From positions 2,442,501-2,506,500 of the forward strand of contig JAJGOT010000020.1 in NCBI GenBank assembly GCA_022457155.1: DNA of 64,000 nt. The letters are read 5' to 3'. Of the stretch, positions 19,333-30,039 are shown one piece after another; within the stretch, counting starts at the first letter, position 1, and every line of letters starts with the position of its first letter. Source of the DNA: Cladopsammia gracilis. Lineage: Eukaryota; Cnidaria; Anthozoa; Scleractinia; Dendrophylliidae. The notes beneath the pieces were generated by a model. The model was not told the DNA's origin, searched no databases, and saw only the letters and a list, made by a program, of their open reading frames with translations. Made by a program: the position numbers and the translations under genes.

Positions 19333-19781
19333 AGGCAAATAGTTCTGTTGGTTTTTCAATAGTTTACAAAAAAAATTGAAGATCTGTTCAAACTATTAAT
19401 CGCTAGCATACCTAGAGATGAAAGTGTAATCATTCATGTCAAAAAATCACGTTGATCAGTGCGATGTACAGCCAAGTTCGCAAAACATTGTCTTCTTTTA
19501 TATCCAAGTATACCCCAATCAAGGTGGTCCTCCGGGTATCCAGTGTTCAAAAATATGTATGGAGGGTTTAGAAATTTACGATGCTTTTCTTTCTCCCTTT
19601 CAATAGCCATTTTAACAGATGTGTGCTTATTACCCTGGCCTTTGAGTCGAAGCGAGGCTACAGTGGCCTCTGATTTGATAAAAACCTTCCTGGCTTTCAT
19701 AGTCAACTCTTGCGTTGTTACCTATCAAACGCCAGGCCCCTAGGCACACAACTGTAACCACAACCACAGGCTGGTTTCACT

Positions 19782-20005
19782 GTAGCACGACTTGGTTTCA
19801 AACTAATTTAAACATCTTTAAGCTGTTAAAAAAGAAATAAAATAATATATATTCAAACGTTTTATTAATAATGAAATAATTATTTATCAATACAATTCGG
19901 CTGGGCAGCAGCACGACGTTTGAAACCAAGTCGTGTTATTACCGCGTTATTAACGTGTTATTGACCGTGTTATAACCGTGCAGCATGTCGTGCTACACGG
20001 CAGTG
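19782..20005. repeat. Inverted repeat GTAGCACGACTTGGTTTCAA
   Basis: The 22 bases at 19782-19803 are inverted at 19918-19938. CGTGTTAT-type short repeats follow, then a further GTCGTGCTACACGG. Probably a small nonautonomous element. Confidence 0.6.
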
Positions 20006-20944
20006 GTGGTAGGATTTCTTTTCAAGCAGTGTTAAAATCGAATTTAAGGAAATCACTTCCAAGTTTCGGCACCGCAGTAGGACTAGGTTAATTAAAACGG
20101 GGCATTGTTAATTGCTTTTTTAAAAAATGCAAACCATAAACTTGTAGACCCTTTAAACTTAAAAACACCAAAAAGATATAGAGCCCTGCATACCCTTTAA
20201 ATAGGATATTATAAAAACTTATTTCTTGCACAATAACGTTTTGCCTCCTTTACCCCATCATCCTTTCCACCTTCATTGCAAATATTAAACATTCTAAATA
20301 AAACAATGCTACAAAAGGAATGCGCCAATCAAATATAAAAGGGTTTTCTCTCTCCACAGTTAGGTTAGGTTATTACTTTTCTAATATGTTTTTTTTTTTA
20401 TCTAATGTTTTGTTTAGTGTTTGTGTTTGTTTGATAATAATCTTAAAATTAATAAACACATAACACAAGAAAAACACACAAACGTCTTTCATTTCCGTTA
20501 AGCGACCAACATTGAAGGACATTAATATAGTTTGCATCTCGAGCACAACGTATATTTAACTTTCTTCCGATTAATTAGTTGATGTTTTAAAGCATGAAAC
20601 CTATTCTATCGTAGGAAGATACATTTGTGCCAGTAATCACTGAACGTATTTTTTTTACAAACTTTAAAAATACACTTTGTTTCAGCACTCGTTGGAGCAA
20701 GACAATTAAACCAGCATATAGTGTCTTTTAACTATCATTGTCCAATCAGAAGCTGATTTATGAAGCTGTTTAGCAGGTAGAACGTTAATTTGACCTGCGG
20801 TTAATGGAAAGCAAACATGACCCACCGGCAATCGAATTGTTTTCCTGTTACCTATATGTGTCGCTTGCGAGCATGACTGTTTGTATTATTAATTGGATTA
20901 TTGTTTTTTCACTAAAATAGAACAAGAAGATATGTAGTCAAAAT
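20006..20944. promoter_or_regulatory. Upstream region of gene B
   Basis: No gene is seen. A TATA-like AAATATAAAAGGG lies near 20331-20343, 600 bases before the start codon, too far to assign without transcript data. The 100 bases before the ATG show no obvious core promoter. Confidence 0.2.
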
Positions 20945-22844
20945 ATGAAAGTTTTTAGATATTTCGGTCCGCTTCTTCTGTTGTGTCTTTCACAGTTGAC
21001 ATTTGATTCGTCTTGTAAAGCTGAGACACATCTGGAGCACAATAATGTGAAGCGGTCGAGGAAAGAACCTGTTCCAAGCAGCCACGGGGAAAAGAACATT
21101 TTAAGAAAGGATTTAAAACCTAAAAAAGCCGCACACGAGACGACAAAAGATAATGATTCTATAGCCAAAAAGCAAGATGGATCATCATCAGTCAACTTAG
21201 AAAATGAACAGCTCAGCAAGGAGAATAAGATTCATATCAAACACCATTTCCACCTGGTTGCTAAAACTGGTGGTAATTTGACTCATGAAAGAGCAAAAGA
21301 TATGAGAAGTGAAACCATAGGCGAAAAGACAATCCACTCAAAAACGTCAAATCGAAAAAATATTACGGATCACGCAAAATCTAGTGACTTACACTCAAAG
21401 AAGAAAACGGTAGTTAAGAAATATTCTCTGTTTCAGTCGATGAGTCCATTTCAATCAGAAACGGAGTATCCGCCCATTATTGGTGGTGGACAAGATTCAG
21501 CGGTCAACGACGACCAAACAGGAGAAGTTAAAGACCAAGAGTTCTCTCCCGAGGAGCAACAACAGCAACCCATAATGAATGAAGCTAATTCGCCATTGCA
21601 GTATGGTGCGTCTCAAGAGAGTGCAGGATATCAACAGGAAAACAGCCAGTCATCGGTTGCAAGCTTTGCAACCAGCAATGGTGAAGATACTAGTCAGAGT
21701 GAAGGAGGGCAGCCTTCCAGTCTTGAACAAGCCATTCAGATGCAGCAAGCGGGGTATACCCAGCAATCTCAAGAACAAGGGCAGGATACGGAGAGCATTA
21801 GACCAGACAGCCAAGGTGAGGATCTACCAGGACAGGGAAGCCAGATGATTGATGCCGGGCAGCTGCAGTATCAGGGTGAACAGGCTGGTCAAGGACAAGA
21901 ACAAGAACAAGTTCAAGGTGATCAGGAACAAAATACTCAAGAACAGGAACAAGGTGATCAGGAACAAAATGCTCAAGAACAGGAACAAGGTGATCAGGAA
22001 CAAAATGCTCAAGAACAAACTATGGGTCAAACTGGTTTTGAGCAAACAGGATTTCAACAAGAGCAACCGCAGGAACTTGATCAGCAGCAATCGCAAGGCA
22101 TTGATCAGCAGCAGCAGGATCAAACACAGGAATACCAACAACAGGAAGAACAACAACAACAGCCAAGTGAGGAATCACAGGAGTCAGAAGGTGTTCCTTC
22201 CGAATCACAAAGCCTTGCAACTTCGTCAAATTCGTATGGTGGATTGTTGGGTGAAGAAGGTCAACAAACAGCGGAAGAGCAACAAGGACAAGAAACTGCA
22301 AGTTACACAAACGAACAGTCGAATGAAGGTGGAGATAAGACTGGCCCGCCGCCTGGTATTCAATATGCATCTTCTATGGAGGAAGCACTCAAGGAACCAT
22401 CCGTAACACCGCAGGAATCCCAGGAATCCAATAGTGAAGGTGGAGACAGTCAAGGAAACTTCGGTGCCAATGGTGGTACTAGTGTCATCAACATTGGTCC
22501 TGGAACGGATTCCAAAGAGGACAGCAACAATGGTTTTACAGGAGCAGGAACTGTTAGTGCTCCAACTGGGTACCAAACCTCCACTGTTGATGACAACGGT
22601 AATCCTATCCAAACTGGGACTGAGAACAATATAAATGGGTATGCCCCCGTGACTGACCATGTTGCAAATGGCGAGGCAAATGGGTTAGAAGAAAGTCAAC
22701 AGTTGCCAGGTTCTTCGTCTTCTGAAAGTCCGAATGTGTTTAACTTTGCCCAGCAGAAGCCAGATTCTGGGACGAAGGTATCTCCACTTGCAGATGACAT
22801 TTACAAGATTATTAGCATCGCAAACAAAAATGGTCCAACGGCAG
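20945..22844 (+). CDS. Gene B exon 1: signal peptide and Gln/Glu-rich disordered region
   Basis: ATG 20945 opens MKVFRYFGPLLLLCLSQL, a clear signal peptide with a likely cut after about residue 26. Basic KRSRKE (about 35-40) could be a proprotein cleavage site. A His/Lys/Ser stretch follows, then a long Gln/Glu region and a Ser/Gly/Asn region with only one cysteine (in the signal region). A 36-base tandem repeat lies at 21917-22018. The open frame continues to 22864, but the donor G|GTAAGT at 22844/22845 gives the phase 1 needed by the next exons, so the last codons before that stop are intron. Confidence 0.85.
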
Positions 22845-24582
22845 GTAAGTTGTGTTTCAACTGACCGCCAATTAAAAACAACCCTCTGAGTATGTGTTCT
22901 AAGATAACTATGTTTTTAGAGTAACGTGTGCTGTGTTCACATCACAACCGAAACATGTTTACTCTAAACATGTTTCAGTGAAACAGGTTTCATGTAAACA
23001 TGTTTGCAATTTCATTGTTCACATTATTTGTTAATTTCAAAACATGTTTCACCCCTGGTTCTATAATTTACACTGTTTTAAGAAGCAGGCATAAGCTCGC
23101 ATGAAATTTTTATAATTACAGATGAACCATAACAAATAGAGCTCGAACTTAATGTTGAATGATTTTGTGATTTACTCTCACTTGTCAAGCTCTTCGGGAA
23201 CGACGGACAACATTTGGGCTAACGTGTTTCGTCTGGCTTACATCGAAACGACCTCGTGAGATAGTTTCAATCATGCTCAGAGTAAACATATTTCGATCAT
23301 GATTCTTACAATGCGCCGCCTGATGTGAACACTTTTCATAGTGAAACATGTTTCATTCGTGATCAGACTAAACATGCATGTTTCGCCCTGCTGTACAGCA
23401 TAAGTAAGTCAGGATCATTTATGATGGTAATTGAACTGAGTGGAGATCAATTTGGTCTGAAATCATACCAGTGATTTCAGACCAAAATTGCACGACACGA
23501 AGTTCAATTACCACTTTATTACATCCATTTTGAAATCGCACAATTTAAGCTCCCAAATACAGGATTGTAGTGAGTACCAATATTTTATTGATCCAGTAGC
23601 AGGTTTGTAAAAAAGAGGAACCGGAAACACTTTGTATGCAAAACAGGAAGACAGACGTCATGTGTCAAGATGCGATTTAGAGCAAAGATGCGAATTAGAG
23701 CAAAAAATAGTGCGATTTACAGCAAAAATGCGATTTAGAGCGATTCGGGAATAAATCGCACTGTTGAGAGCCAATCACATTGCAAGGATCACCAGTGATT
23801 TCAAAATGGATGTAATAAATCAATAAATGTTTACCCAAAACCATCTTGGATAAGTAGTAAGGTACATTATGTAAAATTCCATAAAGCTCCAATCGTAGCA
23901 TGAGTGGAGTTAGCTTCTCTTTAATAAGAGTACTTCTGAATGTGATACATCACTTACATCAAATACATAGCTCGTATTGTGACCAATCTAATCTTAAAAC
24001 GAAGATCGTAAAGGCCAGGATAAAAAAAGTCAGAGGCATGCGGTTATAAACGCGCGCTCGAGCGCTTACGTGTTTAAATATCCCCAAAAGCTTTGTTTTT
24101 CCCGCGAGTGTGCTTTACATTCAAAAAATAAGTTCGTCGTCGAAGAAATACAAATTTTTGTTCAAAAGAAAACTACTTTTCCAAAAGAATTAGAGGGTGT
24201 GCAAATTTAAGCAAAATTGTTTTCGCAGTTTAAAAACGACTCCTTCGCAAAGTAAAATACCCAGAACATACAGAAGTCCCCGTATTTATCAATAGTCACT
24301 TCTTAAAGCGTTTTCTCCCACCAAGGTTTAGAGAAGAAACTTAAAAATAATGTAACGAACCTTGGTTCGTTTGACGCCCGAAAAGTCGAACAAATCGATC
24401 AAACACTCTCCGTTCGAGCGCATGCGTATTCGTTTTTCATCCCTGTTGACCATAAGACCAAATGCCTTTTCGAGTTATAACTTTTAAGATCGAGAACCCC
24501 AGTCCATCAATATGTTTTAAATTACTATCACGTGTTTTGCTCATGTCACTTACTTACTCGCATACTAACTTACTTATTACTT

Positions 24583-24613
<31 letters not shown>

Positions 24614-27600
24614 CAACCAAATTAATCTGAAACAAAATCTTATGAACTATTAATTAAAAACCAAGCTGAAACTATTACATGGGTTTAACACGTGAAACTG
24701 GTATCTAACAAGAATGGGAATGGTCGCACGCATGACATAATATAGTTTAAAAGATGCTTTAAGCGAGCCAGTTAATTCACTTGAGCTGAACTAACAAATC
24801 TGACTACAGAACAAAATGGCAAATGATATCTGCATTCCAATAATGTAAAAATAGTTATAAGGCATAATTAACTCAGCTTTAATTAATTTACTCTAACTTG
24901 ACTAACAAAGAACAAAACAAAAATATCTCTGCACTCAATTAGTCGACAAATAAATTGAGACTCCATGAAAAACTTAATGTTACACTCAAAGAGTATACAC
25001 AAGCCTAGTATGCGCTCTGTTTTAATGCAAAGTACCCAAACCTTTATCGCAATTAATTAAAGGATAAGTTCAATATATTGTTTTCTATCCGATCCTTTTT
25101 GTGTTCGCGCCAATTACTTTAACTAAAGCGATACGGTTTTGGAGGCCAATGTGTTTCTCCAGTTTTAAGCTTTAAATTGGTATATAGGTTTGGGTACTTT
25201 GTATTGAAACAGAGAGCTTACGGTGCTTTATGTGCGACCCGGTCGAACTTCTTGAGTGCCAGCTTAACCATATGAGTATTTTCAAGAGACATCAAAATTC
25301 GTGAATTGTTTTCTTTTATGCATGCACAGTCAAGGGATGTAATGGATGCCCTCCCCATGCGAGATGCATAGACAAAGTCTGCATTATCAACGATGACCAG
25401 CCGCTGGCCCATATACTCTCCGCTCTCTCTGGTCCGGAACCAGGTATGCATGCACTAACTCGGCTTAAGTGGGAACATCGGTACTCCTTAAAGAGACAGT
25501 GTCTTCGCTGATATGAGTTGTGCACCAACTTTCTCTCCACACTTTTGAAGTGGTCTATTGGCTATGCAAATATCATAAATGCCTCACCAAACTACTGCTA
25601 ACGAAGTGTCAGTTTCTGCGTTTTAGATTAAACTTTAGCACGACCAGTTAACTACACTACTAGTAAACATAACCACGCATAATATAATTAGGTGAAACCA
25701 TTCCACTTATCTTCTTGGAATACTCTTTCTTTTTTAAACCCTTGTACAAGTTAGGTTTTAACAATTTATATCAAGTTGCAAATTAACGTTTGAGCCGAAG
25801 AAATAAATTATGGGAAAATAATAGCGTACACATTTTCATGTGTGCCGGGTAATCATGATAGAAAACGGATTTTATCGATGATGCTTAAACGCATTGATTA
25901 AATGCTGTTTTCGTAAGCTAAACCCGCCACGATTGTTTTATACCAGTAGCACATATTAAGACACAGGGTATACTACTGTAGCATCTAATGCCGGCTAAAG
26001 GACATAAAAATGAAAACCTAGCTGTAATTTCGTGTCCAGCCACACTTTATAAGTTACTAACGTTACCATGCAAACAAGTATTGAAAATAATATGTGTTTA
26101 ATTAACTGAGAGTTTTTGTTTAACCTTGTTCACATCTGAACGAAAACTTATACTGGGTTCACTGAGGAAAGGTGGTCGTGGTTACTGAAAATGGTTGTTT
26201 AAAGCATTGCTCTGATTCAATCGCTAACATAGTTTCATCAAAGCTAGTAAAATGTAATTTTTCAGCCATAAATAAACTTTCCTGTCTGCTTGTGATATAT
26301 CGCTAATTCCAAAATACCATGGTGGCCTCTTATTTCTTTGTAAATCAGTGTTACATAATTATTGGTTCCTCTTCCCTTTTAGATCACGTTTCTGTTTCAG
26401 ATGAACAGTCTCCACCAAATGAATGCAAAGAAGAATGCCACTACAATGCTAAATGTATCAACAGAGAATGCATTTGTAAGAGCGGCTACACTGGTGATGG
26501 GCTCGACTGTCGCCGTAAGTGCTTGATAAACTGTAAAATGGCCGTATTATAGAACAAGGCTATTAAGCGCTTTAATTTAAGACTAATGGCACTGGGCAGT
26601 TTGATGGTTGGCGCGAAGTGAATCAGGGGGGATGGGGGGGGGGGATGAAAATGGCATGGAGACTGACAGAGCCCTAACAGGGCGCCTGCCGTTGGAATAA
26701 ATCATTCAGCACGTTGAGTGTTGTTGAGCCCTGGGTTTTACTCGCAAAGTTTACTTGTTATTTTTTTCATTCGTTCAGAATTGTTTGTTTGCTATACATA
26801 TATGTACATGTACAAGAGAAAAATTAAGATAGTTAGATGTCTAAACGTTTGTTATTTTTCCCTTAATTTACGCAGCCGACACATGTCTACCCGGTTGCAA
26901 GCAACACGGAAAATGCATTAAGGGATTTTGTTTATGCGATCATCATCATTACTTCAATGGATATGAGTGCGCACGTATGTAATTATATTAACTATTTGTT
27001 TGTCACTATTCATTAAAACTTACCCCAAAATGAAGTTCGCATACAGTACGGCATCCGTTTGTTAGTACTAAGGGCACTTGTTCAAGTGGTGATTAATTTG
27101 ATAGTTTCTTGGTGTTGCGGATGGTGTGATCACCAAACGACGTAGAACAAAAGATTCAAAAGACACTGAACAATACCCACATCACAACACAAAAGCTAAC
27201 CAACAATGGCTTCCGCAACACCAAGAAACATCCATTAATTTTCATCCCCAATGTATCCTTGGACCAGACAATTTGCTCCACCTGGCCGCTTACTATCTAG
27301 ATGAATAATCGGGCAAATTTGCAATGATATTTTGCCCTTTCCCCAAACGCATAACGTTTGGAGGAGGGATGTGCTGATAAACCTTACATTGGATCGGGAT
27401 ATAGTACCATTTCATGCAGGGTATGTACTTGGTGTATCCCTTATTATTTTGTATTTAAACACTTAGTTTTTATTTCAGTAGAAAAAGAAGATAAAAACAG
27501 CAGAATAGGTAATCGAACCCGGGCCGTATGATCTGCTCCATGCATACTATCCACTACACCACCGAGGACTAGCTGCCGGAATCTGTAATTTTTAAGAGAT

Positions 27601-30039
27601 ATAAGATAATATGCTGCTAGACCAGACCATATATAAGAACTAACCCTTTCGATACACTGGAAATACTGGAATCAGTGCTTAACCCTAAATACTAAAATCA
27701 GTGCTTCAACCCTAGATACTGTAATCCGACCATAAATTACACTGCAATATATCTAAATACATTACAATAAGGGATACGTGAAGTACCGTACATAATGATC
27801 AGGGATACACCAAGTACCTAGGTCATGCAGGGGGACTATGCAGCTGGTGACTGCGGACATAAGCGCCGGCCCCCATGGATAATAGAAACCGACATGTACA
27901 TGTGCGCGAATATGGACTTAACTGTGCCTAATTTATTCTGCTCTTCCTTTCTTTCTGTTACTTTTTCTTTACAAATGCATGTTAAACAGGGACAAAAGTG
28001 TTTTCCCGCAAAATTTACTTACACTGTAAACTTGAATTTATATTTTCTTTCTTATAGCATACAAGATAACGCATAGAAATTGCCCCATTCAATGCGCTAC
28101 AAGGTGCCATTACAGATGCCCACCAAACTGCTGTAAACATCATCCGGTTCTAAAGATGCATTACGATAGCGGCAATCCCCAGCAAATAAACGACTCACCT
28201 AATGCTCCTCCTTCAAAACCGAAAAACGGTCCCCATCCAACAGAAGTTGTTCTTAAACCCATAGTAGAAGTGGGTGAAGCTATCGCAAACTTTGCGCCAG
28301 ACTTTCAGAAGCGTCCTGGTAATACAGATGCCTCCAATCTGGAAGCTATCACCTTGAAAGATCCTGCTGGTGGATTTTCGGTTTCACAACCGCAAGCGAA
28401 ACCCCTCTTGGGAGAAGAAGGATGCCCTGATCAGTGTAAAACTGAGTGTCGAGACACTTGCCCTGTTAGATGCTGTCTAGGAAAATGTCCTGTTATTTGC
28501 ATGGAACACTGTCACCCATCATGTCCTAAAACCTGCTGCTATCTCCACGGAACAAAGAATCCTTTTCCCATGATAAATCCCAAAGTGCAAGAGACCTTTA
28601 TGAAAACAATGGCAGAGAAATTTTGCCCTAGCGCGTGCAAGACCAAATGTGACTCAAAGTGCCCGCCAATTTGCTGCGAGAGAAACTCTTCTTCAATGGC
28701 TTTAACAGATGCTAATTTTCAACACCTCAAAAGCGAAAGCAAAAATAGCGCCGACTTTTTCGGAAACGCAATGAGCTGGTTCGGGATGATGAACTTTTTA
28801 AATATGATGTACAGTATGTATGGAAATCTTTATAATTCCAAACATAAGAAGTATCCTTTGAAATTTGACGACCATAAAGTTAAAATAATTCATCCTACAA
28901 AACCCAAGAGTATAAGCACAGAAAACCATATAAAATTCAAGGAAGTTGGCATTGCAGAAAAACCAAATGATTGCCCGGGATACTGCAACAAAACATGTTT
29001 ACATGTGTGTCCTCCAAAATGCTGTCACGAAAAACAAAATGATACAGTTTTGGGTAAGGTCGGTACGCCGTTAAAGTGTCTTCCATCATGTTCCTGGTTC
29101 TGCTCGAACAGTTGTCCAGCGCACTGTTGCTCGAACAATAAAAGGCCATTAGTGCTGGAACACCATCCGACGGAGCCAATCAAAATAGCAAAATCCTCCC
29201 CGATTACTCCACCTCAACTTTCACCAGCTAAGCCACCTGCTGCTTGCACGCCTAATTGCCCAGCCTATTGTTACCCGCATTGCTTGGAAAACTGTTGCCG
29301 AAGAGGCGAACTGCTGCCATCCATTAAACCAAAAACAGCGCAACAGAAAGCTAAACAGTCATACAGTAATTTCTTTTCCAAGACACCAGCACCTTCCAAC
29401 CAGAATTGTCCATCAATTTGTCAAAACAACTGTACACCTTCATGTCCAGTGAGATGTTGTACTGGTTCTTTATCGTCACCACTATCACCAAGTTCGACAG
29501 CTATTTCTCAAGCTCAAAGTAATGCACCCCTTTGTCCAGGTAATTGCATTTCGGAATGCTTTCCCGCTTGCACGATTAGTTGCTGCAGTGCTTACCTGAA
29601 CAAACATACCTCAGACGTAAACATTCAAACCAAAAATCCCACAAGAAGACACAAAGAACCAGCCCCAGTAACTCTATCGTTTCCTTTGCCACCACCGATC
29701 GCCTTATGCCATCCCGGTTGTTCGCGATCGTGTTATCCTAATTGCGACGAGACTTGCTGCAGGGTCTCTTCCCAACATGTTACTGGTTTTAAAAGGCCAT
29801 TTCAGGTAGATGCCCCATCAACCTACACTATTAAAGTGCCCTGTCCTACGGAATGCAGGCCATATAACTGTCTGTACTATTGCCATCACGACTGTTGCTT
29901 GCGAGAAAAAGAAACAACTGACTTAAAAGGACGTCAAGCGCCACGTTTGCAGGATAAAATGAAATACTTGAATGGAATGAGGAAGAAAAAAACAATGGCC
30001 TCTAAACTTAAATTTATGAATGTAGCTTCAGATAAATAA
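20945..30039 (+). CDS. Gene B: secreted Gln-rich, EGF and minicollagen-CRD protein
   Basis: Five exons: 20945-22844, 25330-25443, 26401-26514 (or from 26383), 26876-26974, 28058-30039. All junctions are GT-AG and phase 1; the sum is 4209 bases, 1402 residues plus stop. Order: signal peptide (about 1-26), basic stretch KRSRKE, a disordered Lys/Ser region, a Gln/Glu-rich region (about 195-460), a Gly/Ser/Asn region, three short EGF-like modules (about 634-742), then eleven CRDs of pattern C-x3-C-x3-C-x3-C-x3-CC (about 751-1356) and a basic tail. That CRD is the cysteine-rich domain of cnidarian minicollagens, also known from NOWA and cnidoin, where it forms disulfide networks in the nematocyst wall. 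No Gly-X-Y collagen segment is present, so this is not a minicollagen itself. A capsule or matrix cross-linker role is inferred. Confidence 0.85.
21917..22018. repeat. In-frame 36-base tandem repeat
   Basis: Starts at 21917, 21953 and 21989; each unit encodes GDQEQNAQEQEQ with one substitution. It lies inside the Gln-rich part of gene B exon 1. A multiple of three preserves the frame, so copy number could vary between alleles. Confidence 0.9.
22930..23400. repeat. AAACATGTTT-rich repeat block
   Basis: Many copies of the palindrome AAACATGTTT and of GTGAAAC occur here. GTTCACATCA near the left edge and TGATGTGAAC near the right are inverse, which suggests a nonautonomous element with complex ends. 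Confidence 0.55.
23424..23517. repeat. Hairpin in gene B intron 1
   Basis: GGTAATTGAACT and TTTGGTCTGAAATCA are answered by TGATTTCAGACCAAA and AGTTCAATTACC around a six-base loop. Confidence 0.7.
25012..25217. mobile_element. MITE with about 31-base terminal inverted repeats
   Basis: Left end GCGCTCTGTTTTAATGCAAA then GTACCCAAACC; the right end is the inverse with a few mismatches. It ends 112 bases before the acceptor of gene B exon 2. Confidence 0.7.
25330..25443 (+). CDS. Gene B exon 2: half EGF-like module
   Basis: Reads VKGCNGCPPHARCIDKVC, then IINDDQPLAHILSALSGPEP without further cysteine. The first four cysteines match the short EGF type of gene A, while the second half is replaced by a Leu/Ala/Pro stretch. 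Acceptor catgcacag, donor GTATGC, phase 1-1. Confidence 0.75.
26401..26514 (+). CDS. Gene B exon 3: short EGF-like domain
   Basis: DEQSPPNECKEECHYNAKC, CICKSGYTGDGLDC. Acceptor tttcag before 26401, donor GTAAGT. A second acceptor (cttttag) 18 bases upstream would start the exon at 26383 in the same phase and add six residues (DHVSVS). Confidence 0.85.
26876..26974 (+). CDS. Gene B exon 4: short EGF-like domain, His-rich loop
   Basis: ADTCLPGCKQHGKC, CLCDHHHYFNGYEC. DHHHYFNG replaces the GYTGDG loop. Acceptor acgcag, donor GTATGT, phase 1-1. Confidence 0.83.
27100..27233. mobile_element. MITE, AGTTTCTTGGTGTTGCGGA termini, copy 2
   Basis: Same family as 3199-3329. ATTAATTT flanks it at 27092-27099 and 27234-27241, consistent with an eight-base target duplication. 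It is about 88% similar by eye to copy 1 in the readable core. Confidence 0.75.
27507..27573 (-). mobile_element. tRNA-like SINE head
   Basis: On the minus strand it reads AGTCCTCGGTGGTGTAGTGG then ATAGTATGC, ending CCCGGGTTCGATTACC. This gives an A-box-like and a B-box-like element (GGTTCGATTAC) at tRNA spacing, but no clean cloverleaf. It sits between inverted repeats (27425-27441, 27801-27817). Confidence 0.55.
28058..30039 (+). CDS. Gene B exon 5: eleven minicollagen-type CRDs
   Basis: Starts after acceptor ttcttatag at 28058, upstream of the first ATG (28156); the first CRD (28081-28134) would be lost if that ATG were used. It ends at TAA 30037-30039. Ten CRDs have perfect C-x3-C-x3-C-x3-C-x3-CC spacing, for example CPDQCKTECRDTCPVRCC. 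The eleventh has one x4 spacing. Linkers are Pro/Lys/Ser-rich. One (about 28690-28850) is Met/aromatic-rich (WFGMMNFLNMMYSMYGNLYN). The tail is strongly basic. No collagen triplets, CTLD or SCP domain is seen. Confidence 0.9.
28081..29898 (+). repeat. Array of eleven cysteine-rich domains
   Basis: Copies at 28081-28134, 28423-28476, 28486-28539, 28624-28677, 28972-29025, 29077-29130, 29245-29298, 29407-29460, 29533-29586, 29707-29760 and 29842-29898. Copies 2 and 3 are almost adjacent (three residues between). The others are 15-98 residues apart. Outside the cysteines only Pro at position 2 or before the CC is common, which suggests old duplications. Confidence 0.9.

Larger units (their letters stand above)
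22845..25329 (+). other. Gene B intron 1
   Basis: 2.5 kb. Holds an AAACATGTTT-rich repeat block (about 22930-23400), a hairpin at about 23424-23517 (arms with GGTCTGAAATCA), an inverted pair at 23514-23540 and 23791-23818, an AT-dinucleotide run at 24587-24614, and the inverted-repeat element 25012-25217. No coding exon was found. Confidence 0.55.
26975..28057 (+). other. Gene B intron 4 with MITE and SINE-like insert
   Basis: Holds the element 27100-27233 and a tRNA-like sequence (27507-27573, minus strand) between inverted copies of GTACTTGGTGTATCCCT at about 27425-27441 and 27801-27817. No extra exon was seen. Confidence 0.55.

Noticed and set aside
22226..22660. Minus-strand 144-codon open frame, and the Leu-rich frame at 21824-22159
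   Set aside because: Antisense shadows of the Gln-rich exon: CAA/CAG read in reverse give Leu codons.
28937..29179. Minus-strand 80-codon frame
   Set aside because: Antisense to the CRD exon, which has strong coding evidence on the plus strand.
28081..29898. Galaxin identity for the CRD array
   Set aside because: Galaxins also have CC pairs, but the regular C-x3-C-x3-C-x3-C-x3-CC spacing fits the minicollagen CRD.
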